Part shown: positions 1-7,988 of the stretch, piece by piece | Layout: each line of letters begins with the position of its first letter | How positions within the stretch are numbered: position 1 is the first letter of the stretch | Assembly (NCBI GenBank): GCA_944326905.1 | Contig: CALVFU010000004.1 | Location: 80,619-115,948 of the forward strand | Length of the DNA: 35,330 nucleotides | From: Candidatus Gastranaerophilales bacterium | GTDB lineage: Bacteria; Cyanobacteriota; Vampirovibrionia; Gastranaerophilales; Gastranaerophilaceae | Reading direction: 5' to 3' | Program-made: the position numbers and the translations under genes | The notes under the pieces: generated by a model | What the model saw: only the letters and a program-made list of their open reading frames with translations | What the model was told of the DNA's origin: nothing | Database searches by the model: none

Positions 1-1086
1 TATCTTGATGATAAAACTATTGAAATTATATCGGATGGGCAATTAAAAGCCCCGGTCTCGGAACTTAATTGCGGCAATTCAGGTACTACTATGCGGCTTA
101 TGAGCGGGATACTTGCCGGACAGAATTTTAAATCTATATTAACCGGGGATGAAAGTCTTTCAAAGCGACCTATGAGAAGAGTTATAGAACCTCTTGAACT
201 TATGGGTGCTAATATATTATCCAAAGATAATAAAGCTCCGTTAGAGATTACAGGCAGGCATTTGTGTGGAATTGATTACGTTTCAAAACTTGCAAGTGCT
301 CAAGTAAAGTCTTGCATTCTCCTTGCCGGCTTATTTGCAGATGGAATGACCTCTTTTACTGAACCTTCTAAATCGCGTGATCATACAGAAAAAATGCTTC
401 AATCTATGGGGGCTGATATTAAAGTTAATGAAAATACGGTTTATATAAAAAAATCAAAACTTAATCCTGTTAATTTTTCTATCCCTGGAGATATTTCATC
501 TGCGGCATTTTTTATAGCAGCAGCACTTATTTACCCAGACTCTGAAATAGTTATTAAAAACACGGGCATTAATCAAGCTAGAACAGGTATTATAGATGTT
601 ATAAAACGTATGGGCGGGCAGATTGAACTTTTAAATATGCGTGAAGAAAACGGAGAACCGTCAGCGGATATAAAAGTGAGTTATAGTAATTTAAAAGGGT
701 GTGAAATTTCAGGAATAGATATTCCTCGTCTTATTGATGAACTTCCTGTTATAGCAGTGCTGGCGACTCAAGCGGAAGGACAGACTGTTGTAAAGAATGC
801 GGAAGATTTACGGAATAAAGAGGCGGATAGAATTACTACAGTAGTAAATGCTCTTAAATTACTAGGTGCAGATATTGAAGAGTTAAAAGACGGGTTTGTT
901 ATATCCGGCAAGACAAAATTAAAAGGCGGCTGCGAACTTGAAACGTATCACGATCACCGGCTTGCGATGAGCTATTATATTGCCGGGCTTGTGTGTGAGC
1001 AGCCTATTGTTATTAATGGCTTTGAGTGGTCTAAAATTTCTTTCCCTGAATTTGAGGCACTTATGGAGCATTTGAAAGTTGGTTAA
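1..1086 (+). CDS. aroA: 3-phosphoshikimate 1-carboxyvinyltransferase (EPSP synthase), 5' truncated
   Basis: Shikimate pathway enzyme joining shikimate-3-phosphate and PEP to give EPSP in the cytoplasm. The reading frame is open from base 1, so the gene begins upstream of the window; about 361 residues are visible, and by comparison with the usual ~430 roughly 65-70 N-terminal residues are missing. Family signatures seen in order: GNSGTTMRLMSG (PEP loop, bases about 73-108), SKRPMRR, SAQVKSCILLAGL, SRDHTEKML, GDISSAAFF, DELPVIAVLA, NKEADRI and DHRLAMSYYIAGL near the C-terminus. The ATG at 91 is internal to the GNSGTT motif and is not the real start. The stop (1084-1086) overlaps the proposed TTG start of the next gene, suggesting translational coupling. 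Identification is secure. Confidence 0.96.
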   Translation, partial: YLDDKTIEIISDGQLKAPVSELNCGNSGTTMRLMSGILAGQNFKSILTGDESLSKRPMRRVIEPLELMGANILSKDNKAPLEITGRHLCGIDYVSKLASAQVKSCILLAGLFADGMTSFTEPSKSRDHTEKMLQSMGADIKVNENTVYIKKSKLNPVNFSIPGDISSAAFFIAAALIYPDSEIVIKNTGINQARTGIIDVIKRMGGQIELLNMREENGEPSADIKVSYSNLKGCEISGIDIPRLIDELPVIAVLATQAEGQTVVKNAEDLRNKEADRITTVVNALKLLGADIEELKDGFVISGKTKLKGGCELETYHDHRLAMSYYIAGLVCEQPIVINGFEWSKISFPEFEALMEHLKVG

Positions 1087-1756
1087 ATTCTTACCATTAA
1101 AATATTATTCAGGCTCCCAAAACATGAAAATTGATGGTGAACTTTTAGAGTGGGCTGTTTGTAATAGATTTTGCGAGCCGATATTTAGATTATACGGATG
1201 GACGCCAGCATGTGTTTCTCTTGGAAGAAACCAGAAGGAAAATTTTCTGAATAAAGAATTTTTATCTAAACAAGGTATTGATATTGTGAGACGCTTAACC
1301 GGCGGGCGGGCGTTGTTGCATGATAAAGAAATTACTTATAGCATAGTTCTGCCTTGTGATTATTTTAAAACTGATATGAGTGTTACAGACTCTTATAAAG
1401 AGATTTGTAATATACTAATAAAAACTTTTGAAAAATTAGGGGTTGATTTAACGCTTGGAGGAAGTTCAGTTAATACAAAGTATGATTATTGTATGCTCGT
1501 ATCTACAGGGGCTGATTTGAATTATCAGGGTAAAAAACTTATCGGCTCCGCCCAGTATCGTTCTAAAGGATATATTTTACAGCATGGTTCCATTCTTTAT
1601 TCTTATGATATTGAGCTTCTTTCTAAAATCTTTCAAACAGCACAAATGGATACTTCACATATTACTTCTATAAAAGAAATTATTCCGGGCATATCTATGG
1701 AAGAGTTTGGTAATCTTTTTCAAGATACCGTTCGGGGTGTGCTTTTAGGTATATAG
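1079..1756 (+). CDS. Lipoate-protein ligase A family protein, probable LipM-type octanoyltransferase
   Basis: Biotin/lipoate ligase-fold protein of 225 residues that probably loads octanoyl or lipoyl groups onto carrier domains such as GcvH or E2. Visible motifs: SGSQNMKIDGELL at the N-terminus, RRLTGGRALLHDKEITYS (about residues 71-88) forming the acyl pocket, and GKKLIGSAQ with the conserved lysine near 153, followed by YILQHGSIL. A cysteine at about 138 (YDYCMLVST) sits where LipM octanoyltransferases carry their catalytic Cys, which favours LipM over an ATP-dependent ligase. The start is TTG at 1079, overlapping aroA by 8 nt. The next in-frame ATG (1124) would delete the conserved N-terminal strand. 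A GGAG lies about 11 nt upstream of the TTG. The 3' end overlaps the convergent panE-like gene by 62 bp. Confidence 0.85.
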   Translation: MVKFLPLKYYSGSQNMKIDGELLEWAVCNRFCEPIFRLYGWTPACVSLGRNQKENFLNKEFLSKQGIDIVRRLTGGRALLHDKEITYSIVLPCDYFKTDMSVTDSYKEICNILIKTFEKLGVDLTLGGSSVNTKYDYCMLVSTGADLNYQGKKLIGSAQYRSKGYILQHGSILYSYDIELLSKIFQTAQMDTSHITSIKEIIPGISMEEFGNLFQDTVRGVLLGI

Positions 1757-2657
1757 TGTCAATCATTTGTTTAATTATTTTATTATATGGGGTTGGAATG
1801 TTATATTTTTTACCCAGCGTAATAATTGTACCTGCAAAGTTTTCTACTTCGGTTTCCCTTCCTGCTTCGATGTCTTGAAGCATAGATGTTTTACCATCAG
1901 GTATCATTGTTTGCATATGCTGGATAACTTCGTCTATCATTGTGTCTGCAGCTTGTATTCCTTCTGCTTTTGCGCAAAGTTCTACTTCTTTCATAACATT
2001 TTTTGCAAGTTCCATAAATTCATTATTAACAAGCATTTCTCCAAAGGTCATGCCTAATATTGCCGAAAGTTGGTTGCAGGCGGTATTTAACATAAACTTT
2101 AGCCATAGTGCTCTGTTCATATCTTGGGGATTTTGATAATTAATATTCACAGAAGCAAGGTATGTTTTTACCAGGTTGATATTGTTTTGTGATATAGCAT
2201 TATGCTCTTTAGCCCCAAAAACAATAGTAGCTATTCCGTCATGTGTGATGTTATTTCCTGATCGCATTGAACTGTGTCCTATAAAATAGGATAATAGTAA
2301 TTTATCCCATCCGTAATTTTGTGCTATTTTGCATTCGCTGGTTACACCGTTAAGCAGTGATAATATAATTGTATCTGATTTTACAAAGTTTTTTATATTA
2401 TAAATTGCTTCATCAAGTGTTTTATATTTTACTGCAAGTAAAATTAAATCTGCTTTGTAGTCTAACTTATCAGGGGTTATGTACTGAAAATTAAGTGCTT
2501 TTCCATTAAATATCCGCGGCTCAGCCTTATAACGTTCCAATCTTGCTTCATCAACTAAAATTTTTAAGGTTTCAGGACGTGTATTGAGTATTTTTACCGC
2601 GAAAGCTGTTCCTACTGCTCCAAGCCCGCATATAATTACATTCTTAACTTCTTTCAT
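1695..2657 (-). CDS. panE: 2-dehydropantoate 2-reductase (ketopantoate reductase family)
   Basis: NADPH-dependent reduction of ketopantoate to pantoate for pantothenate/CoA synthesis, cytoplasmic. The 320-residue protein opens with a Rossmann fold, IICGLGAVGTAFAVKIL (GxGxxG), then AVKYKTLDEA and SLLNGVTSE, as in the ApbA/PanE N-domain. The helical C-domain holds ALWLKFMLNTACNQLSAIL with the catalytic-type lysine and asparagine. The family is broad and some members act on other 2-oxo acids, so the substrate is inferred. The C-terminus runs about 15-20 residues past the usual end and overlaps the convergent lipoyl gene by 62 bp. No promoter was identified in the short gap to copA (2658-2718), so it may be read through from copA. 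Confidence 0.87.
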   Translation of the reverse strand: MKEVKNVIICGLGAVGTAFAVKILNTRPETLKILVDEARLERYKAEPRIFNGKALNFQYITPDKLDYKADLILLAVKYKTLDEAIYNIKNFVKSDTIILSLLNGVTSECKIAQNYGWDKLLLSYFIGHSSMRSGNNITHDGIATIVFGAKEHNAISQNNINLVKTYLASVNINYQNPQDMNRALWLKFMLNTACNQLSAILGMTFGEMLVNNEFMELAKNVMKEVELCAKAEGIQAADTMIDEVIQHMQTMIPDGKTSMLQDIEAGRETEVENFAGTIITLGKKYNIPTPYNKIIKQMIDTIYLKAHPERYLEKDYQTLP

Positions 2658-2718
2658 ATTTGAATTGTAGCACTATATTATTTTAAAAAAAATAAGTAAA
2701 TTGGTTAGAGCGAAAAAA

Positions 2719-2937
2719 TTATATAAGCTTGTATGATACTGTGTTATAACCGTCTTTTTTTATGGCTTCTGTTAATATTGTTGGATTAATATTATCATTA
2801 CAGGTTACTGTTGCGGTTTTGTCTTCCAGGTTTACGGTAACATTTTCTACACCAGAAATACTTTCTAAAGTTTTTTGTACGCGGTTTTGACAGTGAGCGC
2901 ACATCATACCTTCAATAGTTAATTCAATTACTTTCAT
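2719..2937 (-). CDS. Possible separate CopZ-like copper chaperone from an internal start within copA
   Basis: The last 72 codons of copA form a complete HMA domain starting at an in-frame ATG (2935-2937). That ATG is preceded by a good Shine-Dalgarno, GGAGA at 2945-2949, with 7 nt spacing. The polypeptide begins MKVIELTIEGMMCAHC and is the normal size for CopZ (about 70 residues). Seen directly: the site, the spacing and the reading frame. Inferred: ribosomes may initiate here and make free chaperone from the copA message, in addition to the fused domain. The alternative is a recent fusion of adjacent copA and copZ with a vestigial ribosome binding site. Confidence 0.45.
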   Translation of the reverse strand: MKVIELTIEGMMCAHCQNRVQKTLESISGVENVTVNLEDKTATVTCNDNINPTILTEAIKKDGYNTVSYKLI

Positions 2938-5238
2938 TTTAGTTTCTCCAAGATCTATATTTTTAATTGGTTTTATGTTCTTTTTTCTATTTAATCTATT
3001 ATTAAAAAATTTTAGTCTTAAAGCGTTAAGTACAACTGATACGGAGCTGAAACTCATAGCTGCAGCTGCAACCATCGGTGTCAGAACTATCCCAAAGAGA
3101 GGAAATAGTACACCGGCAGCAATGGGGATACCTAAAATATTATAGAAAAATGCCCAGAAAAGATTTTCTTTGATATTTTTTATAACGGCATGACTTAGAT
3201 TTATAGAAAAAACTGCGTCTTCAAGCGAGTTTTTAATAAGAATAATGTCTGCAGCGTCTATTGCTATATCCGTCCCGCTGCCTATTGCTGCTCCAATATC
3301 GGCAGTTGCAAGCGCCGGAGCATCGTTAATTCCATCGCCAATCATCATTACATTGCAGCCTGCTTTTTGTAAGTCTTTTATAATTTTATTTTTATCCTGA
3401 GGTAAAAGCTCTGAAAAGAATTTATCGATTCCTGTTTCTTTAGATACAGTTTCAGCTGTGAATTTATTATCACCTGTTAAAAGAATTATATTAAGTCCAA
3501 GTTTTTTTAGCTTTAATATGGCAGCTTTAGCTGAGGTTCTAATTGTATCAGTTATAGTTATAACTCCAAGTAAATTGTTATTATCTGAAATAAAAACTTG
3601 TGTTTTGTTTTTCGGATTAATAATATTAGGAACATTACAACAGTTTTTATATATAAATTCTTTATTCCCTGCAAAATATTTTATATTATTAATAATTGTA
3701 GAAACGCCCATTCCGGGTATTACTTCAATTGTTGAAGGAGTAGTAAATTCTATGCCTTTTTCTTTTGCATAATTAACTATAGCTGCAGCTATAGGGTGTT
3801 CGCTGTTAGCTTCAATCGAGGCAGCTATTGAAATTAAGGAATTTTTATTCAAGTTCTCAGAATACACCTGGGTATCAGAAACCTCAGGAGTTCCATTTGT
3901 GACGGTACCAGTTTTGTCTAGAGCGATAGTATCTATACTATGTAGTTTTTCAAGAGTTTCAGCGGATTTTATAAGTACTCCGTGTTCTGCAGCTTTTCCT
4001 ATACCTACGGTTATAGCGGCAGGAGTTGCAAGTCCAAGTGCACAGGGACAGGAGATTACAAGAACAGAAATTGCACAATTAAGTGCAAATTCAAAACTCT
4101 CTCCGGCTATTAACCATGCTATTATTGTTACAAATGTGATTAGTAATACAATAGGTACAAATACCCCGCTTACTCTGTCTGCAATTCTTGCTATAGGGGC
4201 TTTTGTGCTTTCTGCTTCGTCAACCAGCTTGATAATTTGTGCAAAAGTAGTGTTGTTGCCGACTTTAACTGCCCTGAATTTGAAGCTTCCGTTTTTATTT
4301 ACTGCAGGTGAGATTACTTTATCACCAGGATTTTTTTCAACAGGCATGCTCTCCCCTGTAATGGCTGCTTGGTCAACAAATCCTCTTCCTTCAATAACAA
4401 TACCGTCTGCCGGGATTATTTGTCCAGGTTTTATTAATACAATATCATTAACTGATATTTCTTCAGCCGGTATTGATAGTTCTTTGCCGTTTCTTTCTAC
4501 GATTGCGGTTTGTGGGGTTAAATTAACAAGACGGCTGAGTACATCAGATGTTTTATTTTTTGAGACTGTTTCAAGGTATTTCCCTACGGTTACAAGTGTA
4601 AGAATAGTTGCAGCCGATTCAAGATACAACATGTGTGAGTATTTTGTTATTGCTTGTAAATCTCCGATTTGGGCTGATGCAAAGATTTTTATACAAATCC
4701 AGAGCCCGTATAAAAATGCAGATAATGAGCCTATTGAGACGAGAGTGTCCATATTAGGGCTCTTTTGATATAGTGCTCGGAAGCCTGAAATATAGAAGTG
4801 CTTATTTATAAACACAATACAAGAGGTTAATATAACTTGTATAGTTACAGATAGTAAAGTGTTTCCTCCTAAATCTGAATAAGGAAGATTTAGCATTCCG
4901 CCCATTGAAATATATAATAATGGTGCAAGAAGAATTAAAGAAGAGATAAGTCTGTATTGCATTGTTTTTAAATTATTGGTTATTTTATTTTCTCTTATAT
5001 TCCATTCTTCTTTGAAGTTATTATTGGGGGCTCTTAATTCAGCTCCATACCCTGCCTTTTTAACAGCATTAATAATCTTTTTTGGGGTAACATTATCACT
5101 GTGTTCAATTTTCATAATCCCGGAAATAATACTTATATTTATTTTTTTTATACCATTAATTTTTGAAACTGCGTCTCTAACGTGTTTTTCGCAAGCCGTA
5201 CATGTCATCCCATTTATTAAAAATTCACTTTCTTTCAT
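2719..5238 (-). CDS. copA: Copper-translocating P-type ATPase with N-terminal and C-terminal heavy-metal (HMA) domains
   Basis: P1B-1 ATPase exporting Cu(I) across the inner membrane. Numbered from the ATG at 5238: HMA domain 1 with the metal site GMTCTAC (Cys13, Cys16), TM helices, TGES, the CPC ion-binding motif (397-399), phosphorylated DKTGT (Asp441), SEHP (His471), GDGINDAP (634-641), FYN in TM7 and MSFSS in TM8. The Tyr-Asn and Met-Ser pair marks Cu(I) specificity. After TM8 a short basic linker joins a second HMA domain with GMMCAHC (Cys780, Cys783), which looks like a CopZ chaperone fused in frame. A GTG at 5262 would add eight residues. The ATG is preferred because the likely promoter (-10 at 5266-5271) predicts transcription starting near 5259. 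A dyad overlapping that promoter suggests metal-dependent repression. Confidence 0.95.
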   Translation of the reverse strand: MKESEFLINGMTCTACEKHVRDAVSKINGIKKINISIISGIMKIEHSDNVTPKKIINAVKKAGYGAELRAPNNNFKEEWNIRENKITNNLKTMQYRLISSLILLAPLLYISMGGMLNLPYSDLGGNTLLSVTIQVILTSCIVFINKHFYISGFRALYQKSPNMDTLVSIGSLSAFLYGLWICIKIFASAQIGDLQAITKYSHMLYLESAATILTLVTVGKYLETVSKNKTSDVLSRLVNLTPQTAIVERNGKELSIPAEEISVNDIVLIKPGQIIPADGIVIEGRGFVDQAAITGESMPVEKNPGDKVISPAVNKNGSFKFRAVKVGNNTTFAQIIKLVDEAESTKAPIARIADRVSGVFVPIVLLITFVTIIAWLIAGESFEFALNCAISVLVISCPCALGLATPAAITVGIGKAAEHGVLIKSAETLEKLHSIDTIALDKTGTVTNGTPEVSDTQVYSENLNKNSLISIAASIEANSEHPIAAAIVNYAKEKGIEFTTPSTIEVIPGMGVSTIINNIKYFAGNKEFIYKNCCNVPNIINPKNKTQVFISDNNNLLGVITITDTIRTSAKAAILKLKKLGLNIILLTGDNKFTAETVSKETGIDKFFSELLPQDKNKIIKDLQKAGCNVMMIGDGINDAPALATADIGAAIGSGTDIAIDAADIILIKNSLEDAVFSINLSHAVIKNIKENLFWAFFYNILGIPIAAGVLFPLFGIVLTPMVAAAAMSFSSVSVVLNALRLKFFNNRLNRKKNIKPIKNIDLGETKMKVIELTIEGMMCAHCQNRVQKTLESISGVENVTVNLEDKTATVTCNDNINPTILTEAIKKDGYNTVSYKLI

Positions 5239-5265
5239 ACTGCAATTATCTTTCAATAACACTTC

Positions 5266-5305
5266 ATTATCAAGTGTAATGAATATTCTCCAAATGAATA
5301 TTCAT
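5266..5305 (-). promoter_or_regulatory. copA promoter with overlapping 27-bp operator-like dyad
   Basis: A perfect 10-bp inverted repeat, ATGAATATTC (5279-5288) and GAATATTCAT (5296-5305), is separated by 7 nt. On the minus strand a -35-like TTGGAG (5288-5293) falls at the dyad centre. A -10-like GATAAT (5266-5271) follows after a 16-nt spacer, so a protein on the dyad would block RNA polymerase. The TGAA/TTCA core resembles ArsR/SmtB-type operators, but the regulator is not in the window. The dyad also lies just upstream of the divergent autotransporter gene. Confidence 0.55.
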
Positions 5306-5348
5306 TCGGGTAATGGTTATAAATTTTTTAAAAAATATTATTATTTTT

Positions 5349-7943
5349 ATGAAAAATATAAAATTTATTTTAATAATATCGGTTGTTTTATTCGGATTAA
5401 AGGGAAATTGTAATGATATAATTGTTGGGAATTTTGATTCTCTTGTTAATACACAATATCAAGATGGGGATGTTGTAACCTTTACTAGCGGATTTACCAG
5501 TGAAGGAAATATTGGAAATATATTTCCTAATATTAATAATATAACTTTCTATGGAAATAACTATATAATAAATGGTGATAATATATATAGCGGTTTTATA
5601 GTCAATAGTCAAGCAGATTTTAATAGTGTTGATATGAGTCATTGCAAAGGACAGACTTTAAATAATTCAAGTTATGCCGGCGCGGTGTTAAATAACGGAG
5701 GAAATGTTCATATTAATTATGCTGCTTTTAGTAATAACTTTGCTGATGCTTCTGGTTTAAATTTTAGCTATGGAGGGGCGATATATAATACCAATGGCGG
5801 TATTACGGATATTGATACGGTATTATTTGAAAATAATTATGTATATGGCGGACTGGCTACAGGCGGAGCAGTCTCTAATGGCGCTTATAATAATAACAGA
5901 GCGGATATGTCAATAAACAATTCTATATTTAGGAACAATTACGCTCATGGCTCTGTTAATGCAGAGGGCGGAGCGCTCTATAACAGCGGACGTTTGAATA
6001 TTACTGCTTCAACTTTTAGTGATAATACGGTAAGCGGGGATTCTGGTACATTTTTATCCGGCGGTGCAATTTATAATACAGGCGAAATTACTATTGATGA
6101 TGTTCGTTTACTCAATAATAAAGTTAATAATGATGAAGAAGCTTTTGGCGATGGAGGGGCTTTACATAATGCTGGTACTATATCTATAAATAATTCTACA
6201 ATCAGCGGAAATAGCGTTTCTTCTGATGGATTAAGCGAAGGCGGTGCTATATATAACAGTGCTGGCGGTACTTTGAGAATTGCTAATTCTACTATAGAGA
6301 ATAATTCTGCTATTGGAACACAAGTTGCAGAAGGTGGTGCCGTTTATAATGAGAGTAATTTGATAATAGAAAATACTACTTTCAAAAATAATTATGTGAA
6401 TAGTAGCGAAAAAAATGATATTTATAATGCGAGTAATCTAACCTTTACAGGCAGCGGAACAACAAATATTTTAAGCGGGATAAGCGGCAGCGGTAATATA
6501 ACAAAAACAGAAAGCGGGGTATTAAACCTTGGAGGGGATAATAATACATACAACGGAAATTTTATTTTATCTGGCGGAACTCTTAATCTGCTGGCGGATA
6601 GTACTTATTTTAATGCTGCTAATACTATACTCGGCTCGGATGCTTTATTTAATATGCAAAATAATGAGATTAATAATATAAACTTTGGAAATCTGTCTTT
6701 GAATGGAACAATAAAGCTTGCTGCCGATATGGATTTAAATACAAATATAATGGATACTATAAGCGCAAATTCATTAAGCGGTTCAGGCGATATATTAGTA
6801 AGTGCAGTTGGTGTTGAAGGAATACCTAAAAGCCAATATATATCAATTCCATTTGCAGATTCGGTGCTGAAAGATGAAGTATCATATACTCCAAGTGTTT
6901 TAAATACTCCAATATACCAATATAATGTAAGCTACAACAGTATGGATGGACATTTTGAATTGTCACGCCGTGGTTTTAATTCAGGTATTTTGTCATTTCA
7001 GATTGCATCACAGCTTGCGGGTTATCTTGCTATGATTGATACATACAGGAATGTTTTTTCAAATCTTGATATGGTAATGATTATCCCGCCGGATAAAGAT
7101 AAATTTTCCTATAATAATAAAATAGCTTCAATATCCCCAAATTATACTTTCTCTCCTCTTCAATTTCCTGAACAGCGTGCAGGAATTTGGTTTAAACCTT
7201 ATACAACATTTGAATCCGTAAAATTAAAAAATTCTCCTAAAATATCTAATGTAAGTTATGGCAGTTTATTGGGTATAGAAAGCGGGCTTACAAAAATAAA
7301 AAACGGATGGTATGGAATGTATGGTTTGTATGCCGGATATAATGGTTCACATCAAGCGTTTGAAGGAAATGATATTTATAATAACGGCGGACTTTTAGGT
7401 GTAGATGCTGTATTTTACAAGGATAACTTTTTTACGGCGTGGACTGTTAATGCCGGTGGAAATGCCTCTGAGGCTAATACAAACCTTGGCAGGGAAAATT
7501 TTGCAATGGTAATGGCGGGTATTGCGCAGAAAACAGGATATAATATCGAAACTTTAGATCGGAAACTGGTTATTCAGCCAAGTATTCTTACTTCGTATAC
7601 CTTTGTTAATACCTTTAATCACAATGGCGTGCAAAATGTAAAAATCAATACTCGTCCATTGAATGCTTTGCAAGTGGAGCCCGGGATTAAATTAATTGCT
7701 AATTGCAAAAATTATTTGCAACCATATATTCAGGTGTCTATGGTCTGGAACTTGATTGACAGTGCAAAATATAGAGCAGATGACGTTTTCCTGCCTAATC
7801 TTACTGTAAAACCTTTTGTTCAATATGGGATTGGTGTTCAAAAAAGATATGGTGAGAGATTAACAGGATTTTTAGAAGCAATGATTAGAAATGGCGGTCG
7901 TCAAGGTGTTGCTCTCCAATTTGGTTTAAGGGTAAGTATTTAA
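5349..7943 (+). CDS. Pmp-like autotransporter: beta-helix passenger with GGA(I/L/V)xN / FxxN repeats and C-terminal beta-barrel
   Basis: Predicted surface protein of about 864 residues. An N-terminal signal peptide (basic start, hydrophobic core, then NCND) precedes about eight repeats of roughly 28-35 residues. Each pairs a GGA[ILV]xN-type motif (GGAIYN, GGALYN, GGAVYN, GGALHN) with an FxNN-type motif (FENNYV, FRNNYA, FSDNTV, IENNSA), over residues about 110-350. This is the repeat logic of chlamydial polymorphic membrane proteins. A segment near 380-415 (TKTESGVLNLGG, then LSGGTLNL) matches autotransporter-associated repeats. The last ~250 residues are strand-rich, begin near GIWFKPY and look like an autotransporter barrel. 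An ATG at 5313 would add 12 residues; 5349 is preferred because it begins a normal signal peptide and leaves room for a leader beside the dyad ending at 5305. Neither start has a clear ribosome binding site. Likely an adhesin or host-contact protein (inference). Confidence 0.85.
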   Translation: MKNIKFILIISVVLFGLKGNCNDIIVGNFDSLVNTQYQDGDVVTFTSGFTSEGNIGNIFPNINNITFYGNNYIINGDNIYSGFIVNSQADFNSVDMSHCKGQTLNNSSYAGAVLNNGGNVHINYAAFSNNFADASGLNFSYGGAIYNTNGGITDIDTVLFENNYVYGGLATGGAVSNGAYNNNRADMSINNSIFRNNYAHGSVNAEGGALYNSGRLNITASTFSDNTVSGDSGTFLSGGAIYNTGEITIDDVRLLNNKVNNDEEAFGDGGALHNAGTISINNSTISGNSVSSDGLSEGGAIYNSAGGTLRIANSTIENNSAIGTQVAEGGAVYNESNLIIENTTFKNNYVNSSEKNDIYNASNLTFTGSGTTNILSGISGSGNITKTESGVLNLGGDNNTYNGNFILSGGTLNLLADSTYFNAANTILGSDALFNMQNNEINNINFGNLSLNGTIKLAADMDLNTNIMDTISANSLSGSGDILVSAVGVEGIPKSQYISIPFADSVLKDEVSYTPSVLNTPIYQYNVSYNSMDGHFELSRRGFNSGILSFQIASQLAGYLAMIDTYRNVFSNLDMVMIIPPDKDKFSYNNKIASISPNYTFSPLQFPEQRAGIWFKPYTTFESVKLKNSPKISNVSYGSLLGIESGLTKIKNGWYGMYGLYAGYNGSHQAFEGNDIYNNGGLLGVDAVFYKDNFFTAWTVNAGGNASEANTNLGRENFAMVMAGIAQKTGYNIETLDRKLVIQPSILTSYTFVNTFNHNGVQNVKINTRPLNALQVEPGIKLIANCKNYLQPYIQVSMVWNLIDSAKYRADDVFLPNLTVKPFVQYGIGVQKRYGERLTGFLEAMIRNGGRQGVALQFGLRVSI

Positions 7944-7950
7944 TTTTTGC

Positions 7951-7979
7951 TTTACCGGGTATTTCATTTATTTTATAAT
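7951..7979 (+). promoter_or_regulatory. Putative promoter of the PHP gene
   Basis: TTTACC (7951-7956) and a perfect TATAAT (7974-7979) are separated by exactly 17 nt. The expected transcription start, about 7 nt past the -10, is at or within a few bases of the ATG at 7989, so the message may be leaderless. No Shine-Dalgarno precedes the ATG. Confidence 0.6.
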
Positions 7980-7988
7980 ACTGTTTGT

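Noticed and set aside
3899..4768. 289-codon plus-strand ORF opposite copA
   Set aside because: Antisense shadow of a well-conserved gene; composition (Ser, Ile, Thr, Ala runs) is what the reverse strand of copA gives.
5660..6420. Regularly spaced repeats considered as CRISPR or tandem DNA repeat
   Set aside because: Repeats are at protein level (GGAxxN/FxNN); nucleotide spacing and sequence vary and no identical direct repeats with spacers are present.
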